64,000 nt of DNA, taken from assembly GCF_001570485.1 (NCBI RefSeq), contig NZ_BCTA01000078.1, forward strand, positions 62,001 through 126,000. The letters are read 5' to 3'. Each line of letters begins with the position of its first letter. Position 1 is the first letter of the stretch. The notes beneath the pieces are model-generated. The model had not been told where the DNA came from and made no database searches. It saw only the letters and a list, made by a program, of their open reading frames with translations. Source of the DNA: Mycolicibacterium novocastrense. GTDB lineage: Bacteria; Actinomycetota; Actinomycetes; Mycobacteriales; Mycobacteriaceae. Made by a program: the position numbers and the translations under genes. Below, in pieces: positions 8,135-16,856 of the stretch.

Positions 8135-9352
8135 TCACACGGCCGCGACGTTCGCGCCGAGCAGTTCGAGGGCGTTGTCGCGCATGACCTTTCGGGTGTC
8201 TTCGTGGCTGAACTCGGGGAACTGCGGGATGTCGGCGGTGAACGAGGTGGGATCTGCCAACCCCTCACCATGCGGCCAGTCGGACCCGAACAGAATCTTG
8301 TCCACACCGATGGTGTCGGCCAGCAGCTTCACGTCGTCCTCGTAGTACGGCGCGATCCAGACGTTGTTGCGCAGCTGCTCGACCGGATCCTCCTTGTAGT
8401 GGTACGGCGCGTTGTTGGCGGACTTCTTGAGCCGCTTGATCAGGCGGTAGACGAAGTAGGAACCGTTCTCGATGCTGACCACTCTGAGCTTGGGATGCCG
8501 GGTGAACACCTGGTGGACGATCATCGCGGCGATGGTGTCGTGGATGGCGCGGTCGTCCATGATCACCATGTCGAGCGGATCGCGCTTACCGAAGCCCTTG
8601 AACACACCGCTGCCGCCCCACAGCGCAGGGATCGCCATGTAGCCGGAGTCGGACAGGTGGAAGACCACCGGGACGCCCGCCTCGGCCAGACGCGCCCACA
8701 CCGGGTCGTGCACCGGATCGCCGAGCGAGCGCGGCCGTACCTCACCCGGCACCGGCGCCGGCCGCACGCACACCAGCTTCGCGCCCCTGTTCAGGACGAA
8801 TTCGACCTCCTCGATGGCCTTCTCGGGGTCGGCCAGCGAGATGATCGGCGCGGCGATGATGCGGTGATCGGGCCGGTCGAATCCCCAGTCCTCGTCGAGC
8901 CACAGGTTGAAAGCATGGACCGTCGCCATGGTGGCCGGGATGTCGTGCTTGAGTCCCTCCTCGACGCCGCACGCGAAAGTCGGCAGCATGAACACGGTTT
9001 CGAGGTTCTGCTTGTCGAGGATCTTCACGCGGGCGTCGCGGTTCTGGTACTCGGGATGGTCGGCCAGCCGGTCGACCTTCATCAGCGACGCCGGGTCGAC
9101 ACCTTCGGGTATCTCGCCGCGGAACAGCAGGTCCAGGCAGCCGGGTTCGATGATCGGGTCGAACGTCGGGTTCGGGATGAAATGGTTGATCACACCGCCG
9201 AACACCGCGTACGTGCGTTTTCCGTCGGTCAGCATCTGCACGCCGCGGCTGCGGAACTCTTTGGGCAGGTGCCGGGTGCACGCGTCGAGCGGTTCGTAAT
9301 AGTGGTTGTCGACGTCGATGGCCATGTAGTCCAGGGGCTGTGGTGCGCTCAT
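8135..9352 (-). CDS. Amidohydrolase family 2 protein, long form
   Basis: This 405-residue protein opens with MAIDVDNHYYEP, in the place of the N-terminal metal motif, and has His in VVFHLSDSGY, Glu in VVSIENGSYF and Asp in ILFGSDWPHGEG, the complete amidohydrolase-2 signature set. The type is abundant in actinobacteria that degrade terpenoids, steroids and aromatics, where assigned roles are decarboxylation or hydrolysis of ring-cleavage products. The start ATG (9350-9352) overlaps the stop of the enoyl-CoA hydratase by four bases. It closely resembles the truncated protein at 1-819, suggesting a duplicated function in the block. Confidence 0.9.
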   Translation of the reverse strand: MSAPQPLDYMAIDVDNHYYEPLDACTRHLPKEFRSRGVQMLTDGKRTYAVFGGVINHFIPNPTFDPIIEPGCLDLLFRGEIPEGVDPASLMKVDRLADHPEYQNRDARVKILDKQNLETVFMLPTFACGVEEGLKHDIPATMATVHAFNLWLDEDWGFDRPDHRIIAAPIISLADPEKAIEEVEFVLNRGAKLVCVRPAPVPGEVRPRSLGDPVHDPVWARLAEAGVPVVFHLSDSGYMAIPALWGGSGVFKGFGKRDPLDMVIMDDRAIHDTIAAMIVHQVFTRHPKLRVVSIENGSYFVYRLIKRLKKSANNAPYHYKEDPVEQLRNNVWIAPYYEDDVKLLADTIGVDKILFGSDWPHGEGLADPTSFTADIPQFPEFSHEDTRKVMRDNALELLGANVAAV

Positions 9353-10212
9353 GTCGCATCCTCCTCACGTGTCAGGGGCGGGAAGTTCGGGGCGCGCTTC
9401 TCGAAGAAACTCGTGATGCCCTCGAGGAAGTCGGGTCGTGTCATCGACTCGTGCATCAGCTTCTCGGCGTGGTCGCTGGCGTCGAAGACATCGCGCATGG
9501 TGTCTGCGTACACCTGTTGTTTGATCACCGCCAGGGAACTGGGCGCACAGTTGGCGGCGATGTCCTCGGCGTAGCCGATCGCGCGGGCCAGCAATTCGTC
9601 GGCTGCCACCACCTCGTTGACCACGCCCAGCCTGGCGGCCTCGTCGGCGAAGAACACCCGTCCCGACAGCAGCAGGTCCATGGCCACGCCGGTGCCGACG
9701 ATGCGCGGCAGCATCCACGAGATGCCGTATTCGGCGATCAACCCGCGCCGGGCGAAGGACGTCGTGAACTTGGCGCCCTCGGCCGCGAAGCGCACGTCGC
9801 ACGCCAGCGCCAGCGTCAGCCCGATGCCCGCGCAGGCGCCGTTGACCGCGGCGATGACGGGTTTGCGCATGCCCATCAGGAAGTGCGGATGCCGGGCACC
9901 GACGAGCTTGCCGACGTCGGTGTCGGCCGCGGCGTCGACCGTCGTCGCGCTGATCGTCGTCAGGTCTCCCATGTCGGCACCCGCGCAGAAGGCGCGGCCG
10001 CTGCCGGTGACGACGATCGCCCGCACCGCAGGGTCGGCTTCGGCGTCATCCATGCGTTCGTAGAACGTGCCGGCAAGTCCGCCGCCCCAACCGTTCATCC
10101 GGTCCGGCCTGTTGAGGGTGAGCACCGCTACCCCGGTGTCGAGCACCTCGTAGCGGACCGGCGCGTCATCGGAGTCGGAACGGGCGTCGACGACGTGGTC
10201 AGGAGCGCTCAC
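9349..10212 (-). CDS. Enoyl-CoA hydratase/isomerase family protein
   Basis: This 287-residue crotonase has the oxyanion-hole segments GRAFCAGADM and NGACAGIGLTLALACD and the catalytic-Glu region FARRGLIAEYGISW. The start is taken as GTG 10210-10212, because GGAGGAGGA lies about 7 bases upstream; the longer frame to 10284 would read through a likely operator and promoter. Crotonases hydrate or isomerise enoyl-CoA esters. It is the first gene of the minus-strand chain that continues into the amidohydrolase, and the operator-like dyad 10253-10271 lies 41 bases upstream of its start. Confidence 0.9.
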   Translation of the reverse strand: MSAPDHVVDARSDSDDAPVRYEVLDTGVAVLTLNRPDRMNGWGGGLAGTFYERMDDAEADPAVRAIVVTGSGRAFCAGADMGDLTTISATTVDAAADTDVGKLVGARHPHFLMGMRKPVIAAVNGACAGIGLTLALACDVRFAAEGAKFTTSFARRGLIAEYGISWMLPRIVGTGVAMDLLLSGRVFFADEAARLGVVNEVVAADELLARAIGYAEDIAANCAPSSLAVIKQQVYADTMRDVFDASDHAEKLMHESMTRPDFLEGITSFFEKRAPNFPPLTREEDAT

Positions 10213-10252
10213 CCAGCAGTCCTCCTCCAGCGGCGCGCTTTGTGAATGCTCA

Positions 10253-10271
10253 TACTGTACACCTATCGGTA
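10253..10271 (-). promoter_or_regulatory. Operator-like dyad, TACTGTA family
   Basis: The 19 bases TACTGTACACCTATCGGTA consist of the half-site TACTGTA, a five-base spacer and a weaker right half ending GTA. Identical left halves with the same spacing occur at 12215-12233 (other strand) and 16874-16892. On the minus strand TACAGT fits a TANNNT -10 box, so a repressor bound here would block the crotonase-amidohydrolase promoter. The TetR at 12406 is the probable binder, by proximity. Confidence 0.5.
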
Positions 10272-10331
10272 GCGCCTTCCGCAACCGTTGCCGCCGCCTG
10301 CCGAACGTGGTCGGACGGCACGTCGAGACGC

Positions 10332-11339
10332 TTACGCATCGACCAGTCCGAGCCGCCGATACGCGGCGTCGATCTGGGCTTTCGCCTCAGCGGGCAGCTG
10401 CGCCTGGGGCGGACGAGAGTGCGGATACTCCCCGATCGGCAGGCCCAGCACCGACGCCGCGTATTTGAACGCCCCGCCCCAGTGGGTGAAGTAGTCGGGC
10501 CGCCCCGGATAGCAGGTGAACCACGAGCCCATGTCGAGGTCGAACTGGTCGAGCCCGGACTCGCGCGCGTGGTCCATCGCCTCCACGAGTTTGTCGTTGA
10601 CGATGAGTTCCCAGTACTCGCTGAACACGCGTCGCTCCGGGGTTTCGAACAGATAGCCGGCGGTGCCCAATTGCGCGGGGCACACGATGCCGTCGCGCAG
10701 CCACCCGGCGCGGTACACGGTCTTGTCGCACTCCCACACCGCCAGACCGGGCGCCAACTCGTGCAGCATCCTGCTCGCCATCGGCCGGAAGGCGCCTTCC
10801 TTCGTCGCGCAGACCGCCGGAATCTCGTTGTAGATGGCGGCGCTTTCGGCCGGCGTCAGGACGTAGCCAGACGACGGCGAATTGAACATGCCCAATGCGA
10901 TGTCGGTGCGGTCGGCGATGTAGCGGAAGAAGTTCAGCACACCCCGCCCGCCGTGCGCCTCCATCATCGGGGTCTGGATGTACACGATGTCGGCTCCGGC
11001 CTCCTGCGCGTGACGCGTGAGCTCCAGGCAGTCCTTGGCGGCCGTCGCCGCGGTGCACGCCTGCACGACGACATCGGGGTTGGCGGCGCGGCCCTCCTCG
11101 ATTGCGACCTCCAGCAACCGCTTTCGCTCGTCGATCGTCAGCGCCCAGAATTCGGCGATACCGCTCGTGCACCACAGCAGCGGATGATTCAACGCACCGA
11201 CACAGTGCCGCACCAGCGTCCGGTAGGCGTCCCAATCGATGTCGTCACCGTCGACGCCGCAGAACGGCGTGTAGAGCGAATCACCGATCCCGCGCAAATG
11301 ATTGCGGGCCCACTCCCGGGCATCCTTCGCCGAAGCCAC
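10332..11339 (-). CDS. DapA/N-acetylneuraminate lyase-family aldolase
   Basis: This 335-residue TIM-barrel lyase of the dihydrodipicolinate synthase family has the pyruvate-binding segment WCTSGIAEFWALT (residues 56-68) and the Schiff-base Lys180 in VCATKEGAF. The family Tyr that assists catalysis (YN in the LYNxP motif) is Phe152 here (GMFNSPSSG), so the enzyme is unlikely to be a true DapA. Related enzymes in catabolic clusters act as aldolases or hydratase-aldolases on 2-oxo acids. The start is GTG 11337-11339 with AGGAGG five bases upstream. It lies 42 bases after an SDR on the same strand and is probably co-transcribed with it. Confidence 0.85.
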   Translation of the reverse strand: MASAKDAREWARNHLRGIGDSLYTPFCGVDGDDIDWDAYRTLVRHCVGALNHPLLWCTSGIAEFWALTIDERKRLLEVAIEEGRAANPDVVVQACTAATAAKDCLELTRHAQEAGADIVYIQTPMMEAHGGRGVLNFFRYIADRTDIALGMFNSPSSGYVLTPAESAAIYNEIPAVCATKEGAFRPMASRMLHELAPGLAVWECDKTVYRAGWLRDGIVCPAQLGTAGYLFETPERRVFSEYWELIVNDKLVEAMDHARESGLDQFDLDMGSWFTCYPGRPDYFTHWGGAFKYAASVLGLPIGEYPHSRPPQAQLPAEAKAQIDAAYRRLGLVDA

Positions 11340-11381
11340 GACGACCTCCTCAGCCGATTCGATCGGATCTCACGTGAAGGC

Positions 11382-12179
11382 TCAGGTGAAATCTGAGCCC
11401 CCGTCGACATTTACGTTGGCGCCGGTCATATACGAGTTGCGGCGGGAGGCGAGAAATGCGACAACGGGCGCGATTTCGTCGGGCAGCCCCGCGCGCGGGA
11501 GATGCGCCGGATGACCGAAGTGCTCGCCGATGGCGGACATCAACGCGTACGGATCGTTGCCGTCGACGCCCACCGACTCGGCCCATCCGATCAGCGCTTC
11601 GGAGGCGATGCTGCCCGGAGAGACCACGTTGACCATGATCTCGTCGGGGGCCAGCAGCAGCGACAGGTTCTTCGAGATGCTCGTCAGCGCCGCTTTGGCG
11701 GCGGTGTAGGCGGGCAGGATCACGCTCTGCCGTTGCGTCGAATGTGCGGAGAAGTTGACCACCCGCGCCCATTCGGCCGCGCGCAACAGCGGTAAAGCCG
11801 AGCGCACGCAGTGCACCATGCCCATCACGCCGCTGTCGAACGCGATGCGCCACTGCTCGTCGGTCAGGTCCTCGAAGGTGCCGACCGCGTCTGGACCGAC
11901 GGCGTTGATCAGGATGTTGAGCCGACCGTCCCAGCGCTGTGCGACTTCGCCGAAGGCTCGCTGCACCTGGTCGGCGTCGGTGGTGTCGGCGCTCAGCGCG
12001 AGCGTGTCCGGGCTTCCGATTTCGGCGAGGGCGGTCGCCGCGTCTGCGAGGACATCCGGCGTCCGCCCGACAACCGCGATCCTGGCCCCGTCCTCGGCCA
12101 GGCAGCGCGCCGTCGCAAAACCCATCCCGCGCCCGCCGCCGACCACGACGGCGGTGGCGTCCTTCAGCCCGAGGTCCAT
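11382..12179 (-). CDS. Short-chain dehydrogenase/reductase
   Basis: This 265-residue classical SDR has the cofactor motif GGGRGMG (residues 14-20), INAVG in place of NNAG (91-95), catalytic Ser144, Tyr158 and Lys162 (YTAAK), and a C-terminal TGANVNVDGG block. It would oxidise or reduce a secondary alcohol/ketone, with NAD(P) unassigned. It is the first gene of an operon with the DapA-like aldolase. The operator-like dyad 12215-12233 overlaps a TATAGT -10-like box 35-40 bases upstream of ATG 12177-12179, and the divergent TetR gene at 12406 is the likely regulator. Confidence 0.9.
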   Translation of the reverse strand: MDLGLKDATAVVVGGGRGMGFATARCLAEDGARIAVVGRTPDVLADAATALAEIGSPDTLALSADTTDADQVQRAFGEVAQRWDGRLNILINAVGPDAVGTFEDLTDEQWRIAFDSGVMGMVHCVRSALPLLRAAEWARVVNFSAHSTQRQSVILPAYTAAKAALTSISKNLSLLLAPDEIMVNVVSPGSIASEALIGWAESVGVDGNDPYALMSAIGEHFGHPAHLPRAGLPDEIAPVVAFLASRRNSYMTGANVNVDGGSDFT

Positions 12180-12214
12180 GCGGCCTTTCGCTCACCCGAT
12201 TGCGTAGAAAAGCT

Positions 12215-12233
12215 TACTATAGGACTTACAGTA
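12215..12233. promoter_or_regulatory. Operator-like dyad, TACTGTA family, in TetR/SDR divergent promoter
   Basis: Plus-strand TACTATAGGACTTACAGTA is a 7-5-7 inverted repeat with six of seven arm positions symmetric. Read on the minus strand it begins TACTGTA, like the sites at 10253 and 16874. It overlaps a TATAGT -10-like box for the SDR and lies 170 bases upstream of the divergent TetR gene, a standard place for a TetR autoregulatory operator. Confidence 0.6.
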
Positions 12234-12405
12234 GAACAGCGAAATCACCGTGGAGACCGGCGACGGAATGGCTGCCGGTATGGTTGACGGCAACGGCGTG
12301 GCCGCGACACCCCTGCATTGGCGCAGATCAGAGGCGGCTGACGGTACATTCAGGTCCACCAACCCGCTTTGCAGGCTGCGCGGCTAATTCGATGGAGGTG
12401 CCCTA

Positions 12406-13137
12406 GTGGCAAGGCAGGCGACCGCGGAGAAGCGTCAACGACGCGAGCGCGGATCGATCAATCCCGACGACATCATCAAGGGCGCCTTCGAACTCGCCGA
12501 ACAGGTGGGCATCGACAACCTGTCCATGCCGCTGCTCGGTAAGCATCTCGGCGTCGGCGTCACCAGCATCTACTGGTACTTCCGCAAAAAGGACGATCTC
12601 CTCAACGCGATGACCGACCGCGCACTGCGCCAGTACGTGTTCGCCACGCCCTATGTGGAGGCCAAGGATTGGCGCGAGACGTTGCGCAACCATGCGCGCA
12701 CCATGCGCAAGACGTTCATGGGCAACCCGATTCTGTGCGACCTGATCCTCATCCGGTCGGCGCTGAGTCCCCGGGTGGCCAAGCTGGGCGTGCAGGAGGT
12801 CGAGAAGGCGATCGCGGGCCTGGTCGAGGCGGGTCTGTCAGCCGAGGATGCGTTCGACACGTACTCGGCGGTCTCGGTGCATGTCCGCGGTTCCGTTGTG
12901 CTGCACCGCCTTCGGGAGAAGAACCGGGCCGCCGACGAGGGCCCCAGCGACCTCGAGGAGACCATGAGCATCGACGCCGACAGCACACCGCTGCTGGCGC
13001 TGGTCACCGAGAAGGGCCACCACATCGGTGCGGCCGACGACAAGAACTTCGAGTTCGGCCTCGAGTGCATCCTCGACCGGGCGGAACGCCTGATCGAGGA
13101 CGTCGGTAAGGCCAAGAAGACGGCCCGCAAGCGCTGA
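12406..13137 (+). CDS. TetR-family transcriptional regulator
   Basis: This 243-residue protein starts at GTG 12406 behind GGAGG. The helix-turn-helix spans about residues 20-65 (AFELAEQVGIDNLSMPLLGKHLGVGVTSIYWYFRKKDDLL), with TetR-type recognition at VGVTSIYWYF. A variable helical ligand-binding domain and a basic Lys/Arg tail (KKTARKR) follow. It is divergent from the SDR/DapA-like operon and convergent with the thiolase. Three dyads sharing TACTGTA flank operons within 6 kb, so it probably represses the surrounding catabolic genes and is released by an acyl-CoA intermediate; the ligand is inference. Confidence 0.9.
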   Translation: MARQATAEKRQRRERGSINPDDIIKGAFELAEQVGIDNLSMPLLGKHLGVGVTSIYWYFRKKDDLLNAMTDRALRQYVFATPYVEAKDWRETLRNHARTMRKTFMGNPILCDLILIRSALSPRVAKLGVQEVEKAIAGLVEAGLSAEDAFDTYSAVSVHVRGSVVLHRLREKNRAADEGPSDLEETMSIDADSTPLLALVTEKGHHIGAADDKNFEFGLECILDRAERLIEDVGKAKKTARKR

Positions 13138-13158
13138 CTTCTGGGCTTGCGCCCTCGT

Positions 13159-13207
13159 TTGTGGATCTGACGACGGTTTGGAGCGAAATTCGTCGCCAGA
13201 TGCACAA
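13159..13207. repeat. Imperfect 17-bp hairpin with 15-nt loop between convergent genes
   Basis: Arms TTGTGGATCTGACGACG (13159-13175) and CGTCGCCAGATGCACAA (13191-13207) pair at 15 of 17 positions around the 15-nt loop 13176-13190. It lies in the 94-base gap between the convergent TetR and thiolase genes, so it could serve as a two-way terminator. It shares TTGTG ends, stem length and loop length with the hairpin at 8059-8109. Confidence 0.75.
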
Positions 13208-13231
13208 TCGAGCGGTGGTGGGCTGGACCGC

Positions 13232-14407
13232 CTAAACCTCCACGACGACGGCGCCGCCCTGGCCGCCGCCGGCACACATCGCTGCGACTCCGATTCCGCC
13301 GCCGCGCCGCTGCAGCTCGTAGACCAGCGTGGTGACCATCCGCGCACCCGATGCCGCGATGGGATGGCCGAGGCTGCAACCACTTCCGGAGAAGTTCACA
13401 AGCTCCTCGTCGATCCCGTACTCGCGGCACGCCGCGATCGGCACCGATGCGAACGCCTCGTTGATCTCCCACAGCGTGACGTCGGACGGCTTGAGGCCGG
13501 CGCGGTCGAGCACCTTGCCGATCACCTTCACCGCGCCGAGTCCGCAGTCGCGGGGCGGCACACCCGCTGCGGCCCAGGCTTTCACGGTGGCCAGCGTGGT
13601 GAGGTTGTTGGCGCCGGCGTAGTCGGCGTCGACGAGCGCCACCGCCGCCGCCGCGTCGTTCGTGCCGCTGCTGTTGCCCGCGGTGATCGAGAAGCCCTCG
13701 ATCTCGGGGTGCAGCGGTTTGAGACCCGCCAGCTTCTCAACGGTGGTGTCGCGGCGCGGATGCTCGTCGACACTGAACTCGGTGACCGAACCGTCGAACT
13801 GCTGCACCTTCAGCGGCACGATCTCGTCGACGAACTTGCCCGCGTCCATCGCGGCGATCGCGCGCTGGTGCGACCGCGCCGCCCAGGCGTCCATCTCCTC
13901 GCGCGTGATGCCGACCGCCTGCGCGGTGTTCCACCCGACGGTGATCGACATGTCGCGTGTCGGCGCGTCAGGCGTCTCGACGTGGGTGGGCGGCATCCAC
14001 TTCTCTTCGAACTTCAGTTCAGGGCCCGGGATACGCCAGTTGACCAGGGGCGTCATCGACAGCGACTGCACACCGCCGGCGATCAGCGCGCGCTCCATGC
14101 CGGAACCGATCTGCGCTGCCGCGTTGCCGATCGCAGTGAGGCTGCCCGCGCAGTGTCGGTTCACCGACTGGCCCGGAACATCGGGCAGCCCGCAGGCATC
14201 GGCCGCGTAGCGCGCCAAATCGCCGCCGCCGTAGTGAGATTCGGCGAAGATGAGGTCGTCGATGTCGTTGGGGTCGATACCCGAGCGACGGATCACCTCC
14301 GGCAGGACGGCGGTGATCAGCGTCTCCGGCGGGGTGTTGACCAGCGTGCCCTTGAACGAGCGGCCGATCGCGGTCCTGGCGGCACCGACGATGACGGGTG
14401 TTCCCAT
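13232..14407 (-). CDS. Thiolase (acetyl-CoA acetyltransferase family)
   Basis: This 391-residue thiolase has the acyl-accepting Cys86 in NRHCAGS, the NEAFA block, His348 in GHPIAASGAR and the second Cys (about 378) in CAGGGQGG, so all catalytic residues are present. It either cleaves 3-ketoacyl-CoA with free CoA or condenses two acyl-CoAs; in this setting cleavage is more likely. It has its own promoter region of 64 bases after the crotonase gene, with the dyad ACTAGCAGCTAGT at 14446-14458. It converges on the TetR gene across a hairpin. Confidence 0.93.
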   Translation of the reverse strand: MGTPVIVGAARTAIGRSFKGTLVNTPPETLITAVLPEVIRRSGIDPNDIDDLIFAESHYGGGDLARYAADACGLPDVPGQSVNRHCAGSLTAIGNAAAQIGSGMERALIAGGVQSLSMTPLVNWRIPGPELKFEEKWMPPTHVETPDAPTRDMSITVGWNTAQAVGITREEMDAWAARSHQRAIAAMDAGKFVDEIVPLKVQQFDGSVTEFSVDEHPRRDTTVEKLAGLKPLHPEIEGFSITAGNSSGTNDAAAAVALVDADYAGANNLTTLATVKAWAAAGVPPRDCGLGAVKVIGKVLDRAGLKPSDVTLWEINEAFASVPIAACREYGIDEELVNFSGSGCSLGHPIAASGARMVTTLVYELQRRGGGIGVAAMCAGGGQGGAVVVEV

Positions 14408-14445
14408 GTTTCTACCTCGGGTTTCGACGTTAGCGGCGTTACAAA

Positions 14446-14458
14446 ACTAGCAGCTAGT
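14446..14458. promoter_or_regulatory. 13-bp palindrome in thiolase promoter
   Basis: ACTAGCAGCTAGT is a perfect dyad of five-base arms around CAG. It lies 39-51 bases upstream of the thiolase ATG (14405-14407), in the only gap between the crotonase and thiolase genes. A regulator-binding site is likely; the regulator is unknown. Confidence 0.45.
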
Positions 14459-14471
14459 GTAGCGGACCCCG

Positions 14472-15377
14472 CTACTCGGGCTCGGGTACGTGGAAATGCT
14501 CGTCACGCAGCCGGAACGCTTCCTTGGTGCCGTGCTGCGCGCGGGTCTTGACGAAGTTGAACTCACCCTCTGCGAACTGCAGGTTCGTCCCGTACGCGTG
14601 AAACAGGTAGCTCGCCACCTCCTCGCCCTGGTAGGCCTGGCTCTGCTCGACGAGGCGGAACGCCTCCTTGGCGATCACGACTCCATCTGCGGGCATCTTG
14701 GCGGCCTTCTCCGCCCAATACCGGGCCCGTGCCGCGACCTTGTCGGCCTCGCAGGTCTCGGTGAAGACGCCGAGGTGTTCGACCGCGCCGGCCTCGATGA
14801 TGTCGCCGGTCAGCAGCAGCCGGCGGGCCAGCACCGGGCCCAGGCGGTGGAAGAACATGTGCAGGCTGCCCAGCGCGGGCCCGAGGAAGCGGGTCGCGGG
14901 CATGCCGATCTTGGTGGTGCGGGCGATGACGGAGATGTCGGTCATCAACGCCATCTCGAAGCCGCCGCCCAGCGCATACCCGCTGATCTCCCCCACCGTG
15001 ACCTTCGGGAAGCCCATGAAGTTGTGGTAGAAGCCGAAGGACTTGCGGTCCACCGTCAATCGTCGACGTTGGCTCGGGCGCCTCTTCGCTTGCGCGGAGT
15101 CCTTTGCCTTCCGCTCTTCGCGCGAGCGCTCATCGCCATCGCCGTACCAGCCGTACGCGTTGTTCATATCGGCCCCCGTGCTGAACACCCCCTCGGCGCC
15201 GCGCAGCAGGACGACGGTGATGTCGTCATCCTCGGCGACCTGGTCGAGGTGACGGCCCACCGTCTCGCGCATCGCCGCGTCGTAGGAGTTGCGCTGCGCG
15301 GGGTTGTTCAACGTGATGGTCGCGATCCGCTTGTCGCGGTCGACGTCGAACAGCACGCGGTCATCGGCGTTGGTCAT
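14472..15377 (-). CDS. Enoyl-CoA hydratase/isomerase family protein
   Basis: This 301-residue crotonase starts at ATG 15375-15377, preceded by GAGGA at a normal distance. A GTG at 15387-15389, which overlaps the GntR stop, is a less likely alternative. The first oxyanion segment is GVFSTGADM and the second GYALGGGFEMALMTD. The second catalytic acid region (GMPATRFLGPALGS) has no acidic residue where hydratases carry one, so isomerase, hydrolase or decarboxylase chemistry is as likely as hydration. An unusual Arg/Lys-rich insert (about residues 88-105) follows the first motif. It is cotranscribed with the GntR and thioesterase genes. Confidence 0.88.
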   Translation of the reverse strand: MTNADDRVLFDVDRDKRIATITLNNPAQRNSYDAAMRETVGRHLDQVAEDDDITVVLLRGAEGVFSTGADMNNAYGWYGDGDERSREERKAKDSAQAKRRPSQRRRLTVDRKSFGFYHNFMGFPKVTVGEISGYALGGGFEMALMTDISVIARTTKIGMPATRFLGPALGSLHMFFHRLGPVLARRLLLTGDIIEAGAVEHLGVFTETCEADKVAARARYWAEKAAKMPADGVVIAKEAFRLVEQSQAYQGEEVASYLFHAYGTNLQFAEGEFNFVKTRAQHGTKEAFRLRDEHFHVPEPE

Positions 15378-15385
15378 GGGTGTCC

Positions 15386-16159
15386 TCACTGAACGTCGGA
15401 AATGAGCTTGGCCTCAATGGTTTTGTCCGTTCCGGCCGCGAGCGTGTTGCGCCGGGCGACCGCAAGATGGTCGGCGGCCAGCTTGGCGGCACGGGACTGG
15501 TTGCCGTCGCGGATCGCGTCGAGCAGGCGTTGGTGATCCCGCAGCGCGGCCCGCATCGTCTTGTCGTTCATCGGATCGGCTCCGGTCTCGTCCCCCCACA
15601 CCGACGACTCGTGCGCCGACCAGATCAGCTCCAAGGAGCCGATCAACAGGATCATCGGCTCGTTGCCGCAACGGGAGACGATCGTTTCGTGGAACCGCCG
15701 GGCGTTGGGGACGTATCGTGCTGGGTCGTCGAATTCGTCGATCTGCCTTCGTATCTCGTCCTCGAGATAGGGTACGACCTCGGTCATGCGGTCGGCCCTG
15801 GCGGCGCACATGCTCGCGCAGATCGGTTCGAGGTGCAGCAACGCGCCGCTGACGTCCGCCGGTGTCGCCGAGCGCGCCTGCAACACCATGCTGATCATGT
15901 GCGCGGTCCGGTCCGCCGACGGTTGATGCACGATCGCGCCGCCCATATTGCCCCGCCGCACCGAGATCAGCCCGTCCGTCTCGAGGATGTGGATCGCCTC
16001 GCGCAACGCCGGAGGGCTCACTCCGAACTCGGCGAGCAGGCCGTCTTGAGACGGCAGCACATCGCCCTCCTTGAGCCGCCCGGACAGGATGTCGTCGCGC
16101 AACCGCGCGGCGATGATCTCCGCGACTCGCGGCTGACGAATCCTGTGCGCGTTGGTCAT
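15386..16159 (-). CDS. GntR-family regulator, FadR/FCD type
   Basis: This 257-residue protein has an N-terminal winged helix (residues 10-75, with PSQDGLLAEFGVSPPALREAIHILETDGLISVRRG) and a C-terminal FCD-type helical domain with HExx-like metal or ligand residues (RRFHETIVSRCGN). The ATG at 16157-16159 overlaps the thioesterase stop by four bases. FCD regulators respond to acyl-CoAs or organic acids. The palindrome CTTGTACAAG (16857-16866), in the promoter of this operon, has the TTGTACAA core common to sites of this class, which suggests autoregulation and control of the divergent crotonase-ligase operon. Confidence 0.9.
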   Translation of the reverse strand: MTNAHRIRQPRVAEIIAARLRDDILSGRLKEGDVLPSQDGLLAEFGVSPPALREAIHILETDGLISVRRGNMGGAIVHQPSADRTAHMISMVLQARSATPADVSGALLHLEPICASMCAARADRMTEVVPYLEDEIRRQIDEFDDPARYVPNARRFHETIVSRCGNEPMILLIGSLELIWSAHESSVWGDETGADPMNDKTMRAALRDHQRLLDAIRDGNQSRAAKLAADHLAVARRNTLAAGTDKTIEAKLISDVQ

Positions 16160-16806
16160 TTCGTCCGGCGCTTCCCGAACTGAAATACCGACAGCCGCTC
16201 TGGTGAGGACGCCGACGTGCTGAACTCGCCGGTGCACAACACCTCGTCACCGAGCAGCAGCCGTGCCGTGGACGTCACGCGACCGTCGGCCTCCGCGCGG
16301 GTCACGTCGAATCTCAGCTCGGTGAGGATCGGCGTCGGCCTGCGGAAGGTGACGGTCAGCGAGCGGGTCTTGCCGGTTCGGCCGGTCGCGCAGCTGTGGT
16401 GCTGGGTCACGCAGTCGAAGAACACCGCGAGGAATCCACCGTTGACCAGGCCCGGCGGACCTTCGAACACGACCGGGAACGTGACCCGCCCCGACGCGGA
16501 GTCGGCGTCCAGTTCGTCGATGGTGTATTCGGGAAACGCCGGGTTGTACGCGCCGATGTCGAAGGCGTGGTCGAGGTAGACGCGTTGTGACTCGGTGGCG
16601 TCGGGTCCGATGCGCGGTGTCGGATCCGGGGGTGCCGCCGACGCGAGCTCGCGTTCCCACTCGTCGATCTGGCGCAACATCACATCGACGGTCGGATGTT
16701 CGTGTTCGAGCGAAAGCAGCAGACTGCTGAGCCGGCGAAGGGCGCTTGCGGCGGCGACGGTCTGCGCCAGCGGTTGCTCGCCATAGCTGGGCGTGTCCTG
16801 TGCCAT
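16156..16806 (-). CDS. Hotdog-fold thioesterase-like protein (PaaI/4HBT type)
   Basis: This 216-residue protein has about 100 helical residues, then a hotdog domain with GPPGLVNGGFLAVFFDCVTQHHS, the family's central helix, where Asn/Asp and the helix start line the thioester site. The C-terminal beta sheet ends VLCTGEFSTS. A hydrolase of acyl-CoA intermediates is the usual role, perhaps recycling CoA when intermediates pile up. It is the first gene of the operon that continues into the GntR and crotonase genes, and its ATG lies 96 bases from the divergent crotonase start. Confidence 0.8.
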   Translation of the reverse strand: MAQDTPSYGEQPLAQTVAAASALRRLSSLLLSLEHEHPTVDVMLRQIDEWERELASAAPPDPTPRIGPDATESQRVYLDHAFDIGAYNPAFPEYTIDELDADSASGRVTFPVVFEGPPGLVNGGFLAVFFDCVTQHHSCATGRTGKTRSLTVTFRRPTPILTELRFDVTRAEADGRVTSTARLLLGDEVLCTGEFSTSASSPERLSVFQFGKRRTK

Positions 16807-16856
16807 CGATGGCCTCTCGTCGGCGGCGCCGTCTATTCGACCGCTGTCCTTGCTAA

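Noticed and set aside
10332..11339. Lysine biosynthesis role (dapA) for this gene, and dapB for 43510-44601
   Set aside because: Key residues differ from DapA, the DapB signature is missing, and both sit in catabolic operons far apart.
12651..13472. 273-residue frame on the minus strand across the TetR and thiolase ends
   Set aside because: It is antisense to a clear TetR gene, shows no family features and spans the hairpin; typical of shadow frames in high-GC DNA.
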